Shown: positions 1 through 7,270 of the stretch, piece by piece
How the letters are laid out: every line of letters begins with the position of its first letter
How positions within the stretch are numbered: the first letter of the stretch is position 1
Assembly: GCA_038873195.1 (NCBI GenBank)
Contig: JAVZEV010000001.1
Location: 896,490-960,489, forward strand
DNA from: Candidatus Bathyarchaeia archaeon
GTDB lineage: Archaea; Thermoproteota; Bathyarchaeia; Bathyarchaeales; Bathycorpusculaceae
Direction: 5' to 3'
Length of the DNA: 64,000 bases
The notes under the pieces: model-generated
Databases searched by the model: none
The model's input: the letters and a program-made list of their open reading frames with translations, nothing else
What the model was told of the DNA's origin: nothing
Position numbers and translations under genes: made by a program

Positions 1-1020
1 GGGTACGAGATGAATGTTGGAAAAGTTGTCTATCAGGAGCTTGAGAAATGCGCGGATTCCATTGAGATGGATAATTTTGGGAATGTGATATCGCTTAAGA
101 AGGCTTCTGTGAAGAATGCTCCGAAAGTTATGCTTGCGGGACACATGGACGAGATTGGGCTAATTGTTAAACATATTGATGATAAAGGTTTTCTGTACTT
201 TGAAAAAGTCGGCGGGGTTTTTCCGAGAACTTTGTTTGCTCATCCCGCAATAGTCCACGGCAAGAAAGGCCCAGTCTATGGCTTAATAAACTGTAAATCA
301 CCAGAAACGCCCGAAGAAGCCAATAAAGTGCCTGATTTGAAGACGTTTTTCATTGATGTAGGTGCAAAGAGTAGAGCTGAGGCTGAAAAGTTGGGCGTGC
401 GAATAGGCGATTCGGTTACTTTTGAGCGCCCGTTCAGGGTTTTAGGTTCTGGGAATATTCTTGCGAGTAAGGCGTTTGACGACCGTGTGGGCGTTTGCGT
501 GATTATTGAGACTATGAAGCGACTAGCGAAAGAGAAGGTTGAAGCGAATGTTTATGGCGTAGCGGACGTGCAGGAAGAGGTCGGCTGCCGTGGAGCACAA
601 GTTGCAGCCTATAGGATAGCGCCAAACATGGCTATAGCCGTTGATATAACGCTTGCGGGAGACATTCCAGGCGTAGCCGAGAAGGATCAAGTCACGAAGC
701 TTGGTGCGGGTCCAGCGATTAAGGTTATGGATGAGGCTGGTGGCGGTTTGGGTTTGATTTCTCACCCGAAAGTGAGGGAGCTTCTGGTTGCGACGGCTGA
801 GGAAGAGAAGATTCCGTATCAAATGGAAGTCTTGCCCAGAGGTTCTACCGACGCAGCGACAATCCATTTGACAAGAGAAGGAGTCCCAAGCGGCGTAATA
901 TCAATACCAACAAGATATGCGCATTCATATGAGGTTCTGGACGTTAACGATGTCGTCAACGCCGTAAAACTCCTAACAGCCACCATCAAAAAAATCAAGA
1001 AAAACATCAACTTCAAATAA
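1..1020 (+). CDS. M42-family metallo-aminopeptidase (5' end outside window)
   Basis: Cytosolic zinc/cobalt aminopeptidase of the M42 (TET/glutamyl aminopeptidase, 'endoglucanase M') family, which trims peptides from the N-terminus. The frame is open from base 1 and reads Gly-Tyr-Glu just before the first Met, matching the family's N-terminal 'SGYE' region, so the true start lies upstream and the ATG at 10 is internal. Metal-ligand motifs appear in the expected order: AGHMDEIG (near 136-160), KAFDDRVG (near 471-495), VQEEVGCRG (near 568-595), AVDITLAGD (near 640-666) and YAHSYEVLD (near 916-945). About 339 residues are visible, close to the family length of about 350, so little is missing. The family is confident; substrate preference cannot be read. 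Confidence 0.9.
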   Translation, partial: GYEMNVGKVVYQELEKCADSIEMDNFGNVISLKKASVKNAPKVMLAGHMDEIGLIVKHIDDKGFLYFEKVGGVFPRTLFAHPAIVHGKKGPVYGLINCKSPETPEEANKVPDLKTFFIDVGAKSRAEAEKLGVRIGDSVTFERPFRVLGSGNILASKAFDDRVGVCVIIETMKRLAKEKVEANVYGVADVQEEVGCRGAQVAAYRIAPNMAIAVDITLAGDIPGVAEKDQVTKLGAGPAIKVMDEAGGGLGLISHPKVRELLVATAEEEKIPYQMEVLPRGSTDAATIHLTREGVPSGVISIPTRYAHSYEVLDVNDVVNAVKLLTATIKKIKKNINFK

Positions 1021-1072
1021 CAGATATACACTGCCACCTTGACTCGCTCCTTTGCATAGAAAATAAGCGTTC

Positions 1073-2353
1073 TTAAGGAATATTCGCTAAATCTATTTCT
1101 ATGAAAAAAGATCTGCCGGTTCCTGTGCTGTTTACAATAAAATTACTGTCTCTGTCGTTGACATAAACTCTGTAGTAGGGCTCGGCTGGTTCTATGCCAG
1201 TGTTATTATAAGTTGAGGGGCCTAAATTCAATGTAAGCATACCATCAGGACCAGAATGAAATTCTGGTAAAGAAAATTCAGTGCCATGGAACATATGTTT
1301 AAAAATGATTCGGGCATTAATCACGGGCTCGCCATGTTCAGTTACTCTTATTGTTATCTTATCTGTTGTCACATAGTATGTGGTCAACTCTATCAACCCT
1401 TGACCCGTCTCTGCAACAACATAAGATAAGCCGCCCATCTCTGCAAGTCTTTTAGACGCTCTCTCCTCTCTTGTTACCAAATTATAGCTATAGCCTGGAT
1501 CGACAACCATCCAAGTGCCATTAAATTTGATTTCTACGAACATATGGTCTTCCCCAGACAGGTGCACTATACGTGATTCTATGCCTAGATTGTCAAGCAA
1601 AGTTTTTGCTGCATAAGCCATCTCTCCACAGTTTCCCACACCAAGCATTAGAAATTGCAAAAAGTTGCTTGAACATCGATGAAGATACACATACCAGCCT
1701 TCAATCCCATCAGGTCCTCCAGCCCAAATCGTGGAATTAAGAACATAAGACGAAACAAATTTCACCCTCTCTATGTCGCTCCGTATGCCTCTAGCATTTG
1801 AAAGAGTCACGCTGATGCCTATATATGTCATCACATAAGGCGCCAAAAGAGTAACAATTAGCATGAGAGCTGAAATCATTGAGGCTTTCTTTTTTGATAG
1901 CGAAAAATCATCAGGCTTTCTGAAATAGAAATACAAGCAAGCGACCGGAATGGAGACCAATGGAAGGTATACGTAAGGTAAAGACGTAGCAAAGTCATAA
2001 CCGATGGTTAGCATAACATAGTAGACACGGATCAGTAGCATCATGAAGACCGAGAATAAGATTGCACACCCTAAGACTCTGAGACTCTTCATTTTATTGG
2101 TTTTCTGAGACTGCCGACTGATCAACATAAGTATAAGGATACTGATTCCGATTGAGGGCATAAAGCCATAGTAAATATCAAAAAACACAATATGAATCAA
2201 ACCAACATTAACAGTATAAACCAGTCTTAGAAAAATAGCAAGAGAGAAAACTAGGGAAAAGATAAAATAGACTCCGAGATACAACAAGGGAGATGGGTGT
2301 TTTTTGATGCATTTAGTTAAGTATGTTGAAACGTACTTAATCGAGGTTTTCAC
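1073..2353 (-). CDS. Membrane protein with transglutaminase-like domain
   Basis: 426 residues, GTG start preceded by a GGGTGA Shine-Dalgarno-like stretch. The N-terminal half has about five hydrophobic segments (roughly residues 24-48, 52-80, 92-118, 125-145, 158-182). It is followed by an external transglutaminase-like cysteine-protease fold with the triad C242 (GNCGEMA), H270 (GEDHMFVEI) and D285 (VVDPGY). The last ~90 residues look like a beta-rich Ig-type domain. In archaea such proteins are thought to act on surface proteins or peptides, but the substrate is unknown. It is transcribed convergently with the M42 peptidase gene. The domain call is firm; the role is inferred. Confidence 0.75.
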   Translation of the reverse strand: MKTSIKYVSTYLTKCIKKHPSPLLYLGVYFIFSLVFSLAIFLRLVYTVNVGLIHIVFFDIYYGFMPSIGISILILMLISRQSQKTNKMKSLRVLGCAILFSVFMMLLIRVYYVMLTIGYDFATSLPYVYLPLVSIPVACLYFYFRKPDDFSLSKKKASMISALMLIVTLLAPYVMTYIGISVTLSNARGIRSDIERVKFVSSYVLNSTIWAGGPDGIEGWYVYLHRCSSNFLQFLMLGVGNCGEMAYAAKTLLDNLGIESRIVHLSGEDHMFVEIKFNGTWMVVDPGYSYNLVTREERASKRLAEMGGLSYVVAETGQGLIELTTYYVTTDKITIRVTEHGEPVINARIIFKHMFHGTEFSLPEFHSGPDGMLTLNLGPSTYNNTGIEPAEPYYRVYVNDRDSNFIVNSTGTGRSFFIEIDLANIP

Positions 2354-2390
2354 TTTAATTCGTCACCCTGAAAGGCATAACTGCATCGTT

Positions 2391-2969
2391 TTATTGAAAA
2401 CATAAAGTCAAAATTCCATCCAGACAAAGTGGAGAAAATTTTCCTTCAGACTTCTCCCTTACACACAGTTTCTTTATGTCGCATTTTGGGCAAACATCTT
2501 CTCTGATTTTGTTGGCACCTAAATTTAACAGATTTTTTTCTTTTAGAACTTCGTAAACTAGTTTGAGATATTTGCCTTCTGCTATTCTAGGCACTTCATA
2601 TTTAGCTCCCTCTAAACCTTTCTTAATGGTCCAAAACTCGTAAAGCCTCTTTGAACCTTTAGATGAAATGCATTCTTGACAAACCCAAATTACATTTTTC
2701 TCATCATCTGGTCCATTAAAACATCGAGGCAACATATGGTCTATCGTCAAGTTTGTTTTAGCTCCGCAGAATATGCACTCATCTTTTCTCTCTCTTTCCT
2801 TCACATACTCTCTAATTTCATTCCAGAAAATTTCGCCCTCCTTAAGCTGCCAAAACTTCTTCATAACAAAACCATAATTCTTCTTCCCAAAACCCGCAGA
2901 CTCAGCAATAATCTTAGCATACTGCCAAAAAATCAAATCCCTAACGCTCCTAACCACTGGCGGAGGCAT
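2391..2969 (-). CDS. HNH-type nuclease-fold protein
   Basis: 192 residues, ATG start after a GGGTGGGAA stretch. The centre holds an HNH signature: CIFCG, then LTIDHMLPRCFNG with the catalytic-type D-H pair, then Asn in EKNVIWVC and a closing CQEC, making two zinc-binding CxxC pairs around the ββα-metal core (about residues 62-105). A further Cys-rich stretch (CPKC and KKLC) lies near the C-terminus. HNH proteins cut DNA in restriction, mobile-intron or repair settings. No methyltransferase or intron is adjacent, so the role is unknown. It could be a stand-alone defence or repair nuclease. Confidence 0.7.
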   Translation of the reverse strand: MPPPVVRSVRDLIFWQYAKIIAESAGFGKKNYGFVMKKFWQLKEGEIFWNEIREYVKERERKDECIFCGAKTNLTIDHMLPRCFNGPDDEKNVIWVCQECISSKGSKRLYEFWTIKKGLEGAKYEVPRIAEGKYLKLVYEVLKEKNLLNLGANKIREDVCPKCDIKKLCVREKSEGKFSPLCLDGILTLCFQ

Positions 2970-3077
2970 GTTCCCACCCAGAAGAACTTGATTAACAAGA
3001 AGCTTATATTTTTAACATCTACGAGATTATGGGGTACTATTTTTATTTGTCCACATGAATGACACACGATTAAACGT

Positions 3078-3260
3078 TCATTTTTGTTTCTTGAAGGGGC
3101 TTGGGAAGTATACTGCTTTTTTGGTAATTTCAACAGAGCATGTTCCGGTTTTCTTACACCATTCTTCGCATTCGCGAGCAGTCTCTTCATCCAAGTAGCC
3201 CAAACCGCACATTTCACAAAGAAAAAGAATCTTAACGCCAATTTTCTCCTTTTTAACCAA
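3078..3260 (-). CDS. Small Cys-rich zinc-binding protein (DUF7128-like)
   Basis: About 60 residues, TTG start. The sequence holds CEMCGLGYLDEETARECEEW followed by C-K-K-T-G-T-C, a pattern seen in many small archaeal proteins that have one CxxC pair, a helix and further Cys. These are presumed to be zinc-binding and possibly nucleic-acid-binding. An AAGGAG sits just inside the annotated start, so the exact start is uncertain and could be a few codons downstream. The function is unknown. Confidence 0.6.
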   Translation of the reverse strand: MVKKEKIGVKILFLCEMCGLGYLDEETARECEEWCKKTGTCSVEITKKAVYFPSPFKKQK

Positions 3261-3306
3261 ACTGAAAGCCCCTATGCAACTTGGTTATGTAAGTAAAAGC
3301 GTGTTC

Positions 3307-3666
3307 CTAAAGAATCATAAGTTCTAATGGCGTCAATTTTCCAGTAACTGGGTCAACCTGCATGCCTAACAATTCCAGAGTTGTAACTCCTAACAGTATA
3401 GGTGTTTTCTCTGGCGCTATAGCAACCAGCGACGTAACCCCTTTCCCTTCAATCATTATGTATGCTTCAGAAACGGGATATTCAACAACCTCTCCGCTGG
3501 CAATCTTGAACTTCCTCATATCCACAACTTTCAACTGTAATCTTTCAGCAACGCCTTGAGGGATTACCGTATAAATCGCGCCCGTATCAACAATAAACTC
3601 CAACTCTTCCTTCAAATTACGGTCTAAAGGATTAGCAATAACTCCACGAATTCGCACATAACCCAT
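3307..3666 (-). CDS. Clan AA (retropepsin-like) aspartic protease
   Basis: 119 residues, ATG start. FIVDTGAIYTVIP carries the DTG(A) catalytic signature of single-domain retropepsin-like proteases, and ILLGVTTLELLGMQVDP matches the second hydrophobic-Gly (ILLG) element of the family. These proteins work as homodimers and are common as small archaeal and bacterial stand-alone genes of unknown substrate. It has no signal peptide, so it is probably cytosolic. The fold is confident; biological role is not known. Confidence 0.75.
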   Translation of the reverse strand: MGYVRIRGVIANPLDRNLKEELEFIVDTGAIYTVIPQGVAERLQLKVVDMRKFKIASGEVVEYPVSEAYIMIEGKGVTSLVAIAPEKTPILLGVTTLELLGMQVDPVTGKLTPLELMIL

Positions 3667-3711
3667 AGTACCACGGGAATTAAATGGTCAACTTGATATA
3701 AAAGGCTTAAC

Positions 3712-4824
3712 TCACGAAAGCAAATGAACATTTCCCACACGCACATTCTTTAAATGTTTCTCAGCCGCCTCTTGACACTCCAAGGCTTGCTTTCTACTAG
3801 TAGTCGGCAAATCATCCATCACATAGCAAGGGTAAAACGCCAAAAGCGTGTAAGGAATACTCGCGTCTATTTCGCTTATGAACTTGGCAATACCCTCAAT
3901 TTCTTTCACATCCACGTAGCCCGGAACAAGAAGCGTACTCGCACCAAGCACCGGCAACTCCCTACGCTTCGCATAAAACTTCTCTCCAATCATCCGGAAA
4001 TTCTCAATCGTAGGCTTGTTCGAAACTCCACACAACGCAAGGCTTAACGGTTCACTCCAACACTTCAAATCAAACTTAATGTTACCACCACTCTCCAAGG
4101 CGATTTCTGCTGCTTTCTCCGCCAACCGAGGATTCATGTAACCATTCGTTTCCCAACAAACCCGCAAAATACGCTTCTCCGTTTTTGCCTTTTCCAACGC
4201 TATACGCGAGGTCTCAAGACTATGCGGCATTTGAGGCGACGGGTCACCACCAAAATAGCAAATACAAGAAACATGCGCATCCACTTTCGCCGCCAAATCC
4301 GCTGCATTCAAAACAGGCTCATGCTTAACAGACAAACGCCGATAATGCCAGTTCTGACAAAACAAACAATCGTAGCTGCAAGCGCCGTAAAAAACCGCCA
4401 AATTCGCATACCCAAACTCCGCAGTAGGCTTAAGCGCGTAACGCGGATAACCAGCGCCCGTGCAGCCTGGACAAAACCACCAACTCACGCAGTTCGTCGG
4501 CAAACCATCATAATACCACTCCAAAACACCCCGCTCAGCAGTGCCACCGTAACGCTCCAAACGTCCACCAACATTCCCTACAAGCCCACAAAACCCACGC
4601 TTACCATCGCCAATCACACACTCGTTCGCACATACGCCACAAGCCAAACCACCCGCATCACGCGGCGGCTCAGCAGGTAAACCAAACACACCGCAACTCT
4701 TTGCATGAACACTACGCGTTATCTCAAGCGCCTTCTCCGGTTTATCCCTAATACACCTTAAACAAACGCCTAAACCATCCGAAACCGTCTCGGCACTATA
4801 ACCACAAACAAGACATTTACCCAT
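3712..4824 (-). CDS. Radical SAM protein (pyruvate-formate-lyase-activase-like)
   Basis: 370 residues. The radical SAM cluster motif CSYDCLFC (C149, C153, C156) lies in an AmmeMemoRadiSam/PflA-like context (COG1180/COG1313). The N-terminus has a zinc-ribbon-like pair (CLVC at 4-7, CLRC at 21-24) and a second Cys group (CGVCANEC near 62-69, then RGFCG) that often accompanies this subfamily. It follows the MoaD-like gene by only 5 nt and so is probably co-transcribed with it, which hints at a cofactor or sulfur-transfer link. The actual substrate is unknown. Confidence 0.75.
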   Translation of the reverse strand: MGKCLVCGYSAETVSDGLGVCLRCIRDKPEKALEITRSVHAKSCGVFGLPAEPPRDAGGLACGVCANECVIGDGKRGFCGLVGNVGGRLERYGGTAERGVLEWYYDGLPTNCVSWWFCPGCTGAGYPRYALKPTAEFGYANLAVFYGACSYDCLFCQNWHYRRLSVKHEPVLNAADLAAKVDAHVSCICYFGGDPSPQMPHSLETSRIALEKAKTEKRILRVCWETNGYMNPRLAEKAAEIALESGGNIKFDLKCWSEPLSLALCGVSNKPTIENFRMIGEKFYAKRRELPVLGASTLLVPGYVDVKEIEGIAKFISEIDASIPYTLLAFYPCYVMDDLPTTSRKQALECQEAAEKHLKNVRVGNVHLLS

Positions 4825-4829
4825 AACCG

Positions 4830-5144
4830 TTAACCGCCGCCCACAGGCGGAACAATCGCCAAAACATCCCCATCTCTAAGAGGCGTGTCCAAACCATTAA
4901 GCGTTGACGCACTTCTTCCATTAACAAGAAACTGCAAGAAACCCTTCACTTCACCCGTCTTCCGGTCAAAAACGTAATCAACAAACTCCCGCCCATAACG
5001 CTTCGAAAGCCTCTCCAAAACCAAACCAATGGTAATCTTCTCCTTACCTGAAAACTCCAACGTCTCCTCTCGCTTGCCAGTCAACTCTCGCAGGCTAGTA
5101 AAGAACCGCACCGAAACACGCACTGCAACACTCACCAAAAACAC
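4830..5144 (-). CDS. MoaD/ThiS-family ubiquitin-like sulfur carrier
   Basis: 104 residues ending in Pro-Pro-Val-Gly-Gly-Gly, the di-Gly-type tail that an E1-like enzyme adenylates and thiocarboxylates in molybdopterin or tungstopterin synthesis. The beta-grasp pattern is visible (VRFFTSLRELTGKREETLEF, then LRDGDVLAIVPP). It is longer than a typical 80-90-residue MoaD because of an insertion around residues 60-75. It is first in a two-gene operon with the radical SAM protein and divergent from the thermosome gene. It may serve a pterin cofactor or act as an archaeal SAMP-type modifier. Confidence 0.8.
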   Translation of the reverse strand: MFLVSVAVRVSVRFFTSLRELTGKREETLEFSGKEKITIGLVLERLSKRYGREFVDYVFDRKTGEVKGFLQFLVNGRSASTLNGLDTPLRDGDVLAIVPPVGGG

Positions 5145-5208
5145 AAGAGCAAAGCCACAATTTTAACCCTTATGCATTCAATTATACAATCGCAACAAAC
5201 CAAAGTAA

Positions 5209-5221
5209 AAGTTTATATTTT
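5209..5221 (+). promoter_or_regulatory. TATA box of the thermosome gene
   Basis: AGTTTATATTTTT lies about 80 bp upstream of the thermosome ATG, in the 148-bp divergent region shared with the MoaD-like gene. With archaeal initiation about 25 bp downstream, the mRNA would carry a 5' leader of roughly 50 nt with the Shine-Dalgarno AAAGGTGAG before the ATG at 5293. Confidence 0.5.
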
Positions 5222-5292
5222 TGTGCCTTTTGCTTATTCCGAATTGGCAAAAAACTAACATTTTAACAATAAAGGTGAAAGGTGAGTTAAAA

Positions 5293-6936
5293 ATGGCATA
5301 CTTAACAACAACAGCATCTGGACAACCCGTACTCATACTAAAAGAAGGCACATCAAGAACCCGCGGACGCGAAGCCCAAAGAAACAACATAATGGCAGCC
5401 CGCGTAATCGGCGAAGTACTCAAAACCACGCTGGGACCACGAGGCATGGATAAAATGTTAATCGACAGCCTCGGCGACATAACAATAACCAACGACGGCG
5501 CAGCCATACTCAACGAAATAGAAGTCGAACACCCAGCAGCAAAAATGATGGTTGAAATCGCAAAAACACAAGACGACATGGTAGGCGACGGAACAACAAC
5601 CGCCGTAGTACTAGCCGGCGAACTACTCAAAAAAGCAGAAGAACTCCTAGACCAAAACATCCACCCAACAATAATCGTAAGCGGCTACCGCAAAGCAGCA
5701 AACAAAGCCGTAGAAATCATAAATAAAATCGCCACACCAGTAAACATCGAAGACCGCCAAACCCTCAAAAAAGTAGCATTAACCTCAATGGCAAGCAAAG
5801 CAGTAGGCACAGCACGCGAACACCTAGCAGAAATAGCCATAGACGCAGTCAAACAAATAGCAGAAAAACGCGGAGACCGCATGATAGCCGACATAGACAA
5901 CATCCAAATAATCAAAAAAACAGGCAAAAGCCTACTCGAATCACAACTAGTCCAAGGCTTAATAATCGACAAAGAAGTCGTCCACCCAGGCATGCCCAAA
6001 AAAATCGAAAAAGCCAAGATCGCCTTACTAGACTGCCCATTAGAAATTGAAAAAACAGAATTCAGCGCCGAAATACGCATACGAGACCCCAACCAAATGA
6101 AAGCCTTCCTAGACCAAGAAACCAAAATGCTCAAAGAAATGGTTGACAAAATCAAAGCCTCAGGCGCAAACGTGGTGTTCTGCCAAAAAGGCATAGATGA
6201 CATGGCACAGCATTTCCTAGCAAAAGAAGGAATACTCGCCGCCAGACGCGTAAAGCAATCAGACATGGAAAAACTTTCACGCGCAACAGGCGGACGCATA
6301 ATCACAGACTTAGCCGACTTAACAAAACAGGACTTTGGCGACGCAGGCGTAGTTGAAGAACGCAAAATCGGCGAAGACAAAATGATTTTCGTCGAAAAAT
6401 GTAAAGACCCGCGTTCTGTAGCCGTGCTAATCCGCGCAGGACTGGAAAGAATGGTTGACGAAGCCGAACGTGCAATGACAGACGCGTTATCAGTCGTGTC
6501 AGACGTGATAGAAAACAACAAAATCGTCGCAGGCGGAGGCGCAGTAGAAGTTGAAATAGCCAAAGAACTGCGAGACTACGCAACAAAAGTCGGCGGACGC
6601 GAACAACTTGCAATAGAAGCCTTCGCAGACGCCATAGAAGTAATACCGCGCACACTAGCCGAAAACGCTGGGTTAGAACCTATAGACATAATCGTTGAAC
6701 TACGCGCTGCACACGAGAAGACAGACGGGAAGCACATGGGCGTGAATGTTTTCACAGGCAAAACAGAAAACACCTACAACAACGGCGTAGTCGAACCACT
6801 AGTGGTTAAGGAACAAGCAGTCAAATCCGCCGCAGAATCCGCATCAATGATACTCCGCATAGACGACGTCATCGCCGCAACAAAACCAAAAGAAGAAAAA
6901 CCACCAAAAGGCGGAGAAACCGAAAGCGAAGAATAG
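5293..6936 (+). CDS. ths: Thermosome (group II chaperonin) subunit
   Basis: 547 residues. The ATG at 5293 is preferred over upstream in-frame codons because AAAGGTGAG precedes it and the protein then begins [19 protein letters not shown], as in archaeal thermosomes. ATP-site motifs are intact: [10 protein letters not shown], then NDGAAIL, then [15 protein letters not shown], and later [10 protein letters not shown]. It forms a double-ring chamber that folds cytosolic proteins using ATP. The C-terminus ends in an acidic Pro/Lys/Glu tail (GGETESEE) without the Gly-Gly-Met repeats of some homologues. A large antisense open frame across it is a codon-bias shadow. Confidence 0.97.
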   Translation: MAYLTTTASGQPVLILKEGTSRTRGREAQRNNIMAARVIGEVLKTTLGPRGMDKMLIDSLGDITITNDGAAILNEIEVEHPAAKMMVEIAKTQDDMVGDGTTTAVVLAGELLKKAEELLDQNIHPTIIVSGYRKAANKAVEIINKIATPVNIEDRQTLKKVALTSMASKAVGTAREHLAEIAIDAVKQIAEKRGDRMIADIDNIQIIKKTGKSLLESQLVQGLIIDKEVVHPGMPKKIEKAKIALLDCPLEIEKTEFSAEIRIRDPNQMKAFLDQETKMLKEMVDKIKASGANVVFCQKGIDDMAQHFLAKEGILAARRVKQSDMEKLSRATGGRIITDLADLTKQDFGDAGVVEERKIGEDKMIFVEKCKDPRSVAVLIRAGLERMVDEAERAMTDALSVVSDVIENNKIVAGGGAVEVEIAKELRDYATKVGGREQLAIEAFADAIEVIPRTLAENAGLEPIDIIVELRAAHEKTDGKHMGVNVFTGKTENTYNNGVVEPLVVKEQAVKSAAESASMILRIDDVIAATKPKEEKPPKGGETESEE

Positions 6937-6957
6937 CCCCCCTTTCTAATTTTTTCT
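6937..6957 (+). terminator. Pyrimidine-rich terminator after thermosome gene
   Basis: Directly after the stop codon the + strand reads six C, then TTTCTAATTTTTTC. A T-rich tract without a hairpin is the usual archaeal intrinsic termination signal. Confidence 0.4.
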
Positions 6958-7025
6958 CACTCCCAAAACCCCACGTTTTAATACACCAAAAATTTAAACA
7001 ACAAAACCATATTCTATTAGCGGAA

Positions 7026-7049
7026 GCTCCGGTAGTATAGTCCGGTCAA
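7026..7049 (+). repeat. Truncated copy of tRNA-Glu 5' end (candidate attL)
   Basis: The first 24 bases of the intact tRNA-Glu at 40362-40385 are reproduced exactly here, from base 1 of the acceptor stem through the D-loop. Similarity then stops abruptly: no anticodon stem or 3' half follows. An AAATTTAAAC TATA-like box lies about 30-40 bp upstream (near 6985-7000), as expected for a former tRNA promoter. Together with the integrase next to the intact tRNA, this looks like the left attachment site left when an element entered the 5' half of the tRNA gene. Confidence 0.65.
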
Positions 7050-7161
7050 ATCTATTAGAAGTTGTCGATTTCTCCCGCACCTTCCCCCTTTTTCTATTCT
7101 ATTGTTAAGGTGCCGTTAATTTGTTACCCCCGTAAGCACTTACACCCCATAAGTAAACAAC

Positions 7162-7187
7162 TTTCCGTTAACTGCAACTAACAGAGG
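7162..7187 (+). repeat. 26-bp inverted repeat, site A
   Basis: Arms TTTCCGTTA and TAACAGAGG flank the 8-bp spacer ACTGCAAC. It ends 83 nt before the TTG start of the C39-peptidase gene and 41 nt before its TATA box. It belongs to a seven-member family confined to 7.1-34.7 kb. Its role may be as an operator or as a recombinase site. Confidence 0.6.
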
Positions 7188-7227
7188 TTGGAAATAAAAG
7201 TTTGGTGTGAAGTTTTCTAAAGAGTAT

Positions 7228-7238
7228 CTTTTTATATC
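7228..7238 (+). promoter_or_regulatory. TATA box of the C39-peptidase gene
   Basis: CTTTTTATATC lies 43 nt before the TTG start. The box-to-start distance is the same as for the M14 carboxypeptidase gene at 12400, and both have a 26-bp inverted repeat 41-42 nt upstream of the box. Confidence 0.5.
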
Positions 7239-7270
7239 GGCTATTCCGAATTTCTTTTGGAGGAGGGTTA

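Larger units (their letters stand above)
7050..7270 (+). other. Intergenic region inside the left border
   Basis: No convincing gene is seen. The region holds a 12-bp imperfect palindrome GTAAGCACTTAC (7132-7143) that resembles the degenerate repeat near 31689, then inverted repeat site A, a TATA box and a GGAGGAGGG Shine-Dalgarno before the TTG start at 7271. Confidence 0.5.

Noticed and set aside
2933-3241. 102-codon minus-strand frame overlapping the small zinc protein
   Set aside because: Its start has a good AAGGAG, but the composition is not protein-like and it overlaps a clear Cys-motif gene in another frame.
5685-6563. 292-codon antisense frame in the thermosome gene
   Set aside because: Serine-rich shadow of a strongly coding gene with biased codons.
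7026-7110. Split, permuted or intron-bearing tRNA-Glu at 7026
   Set aside because: No anticodon stem, T arm or acceptor 3' strand follows within 100 bp, so only the 5' 24 bases exist.
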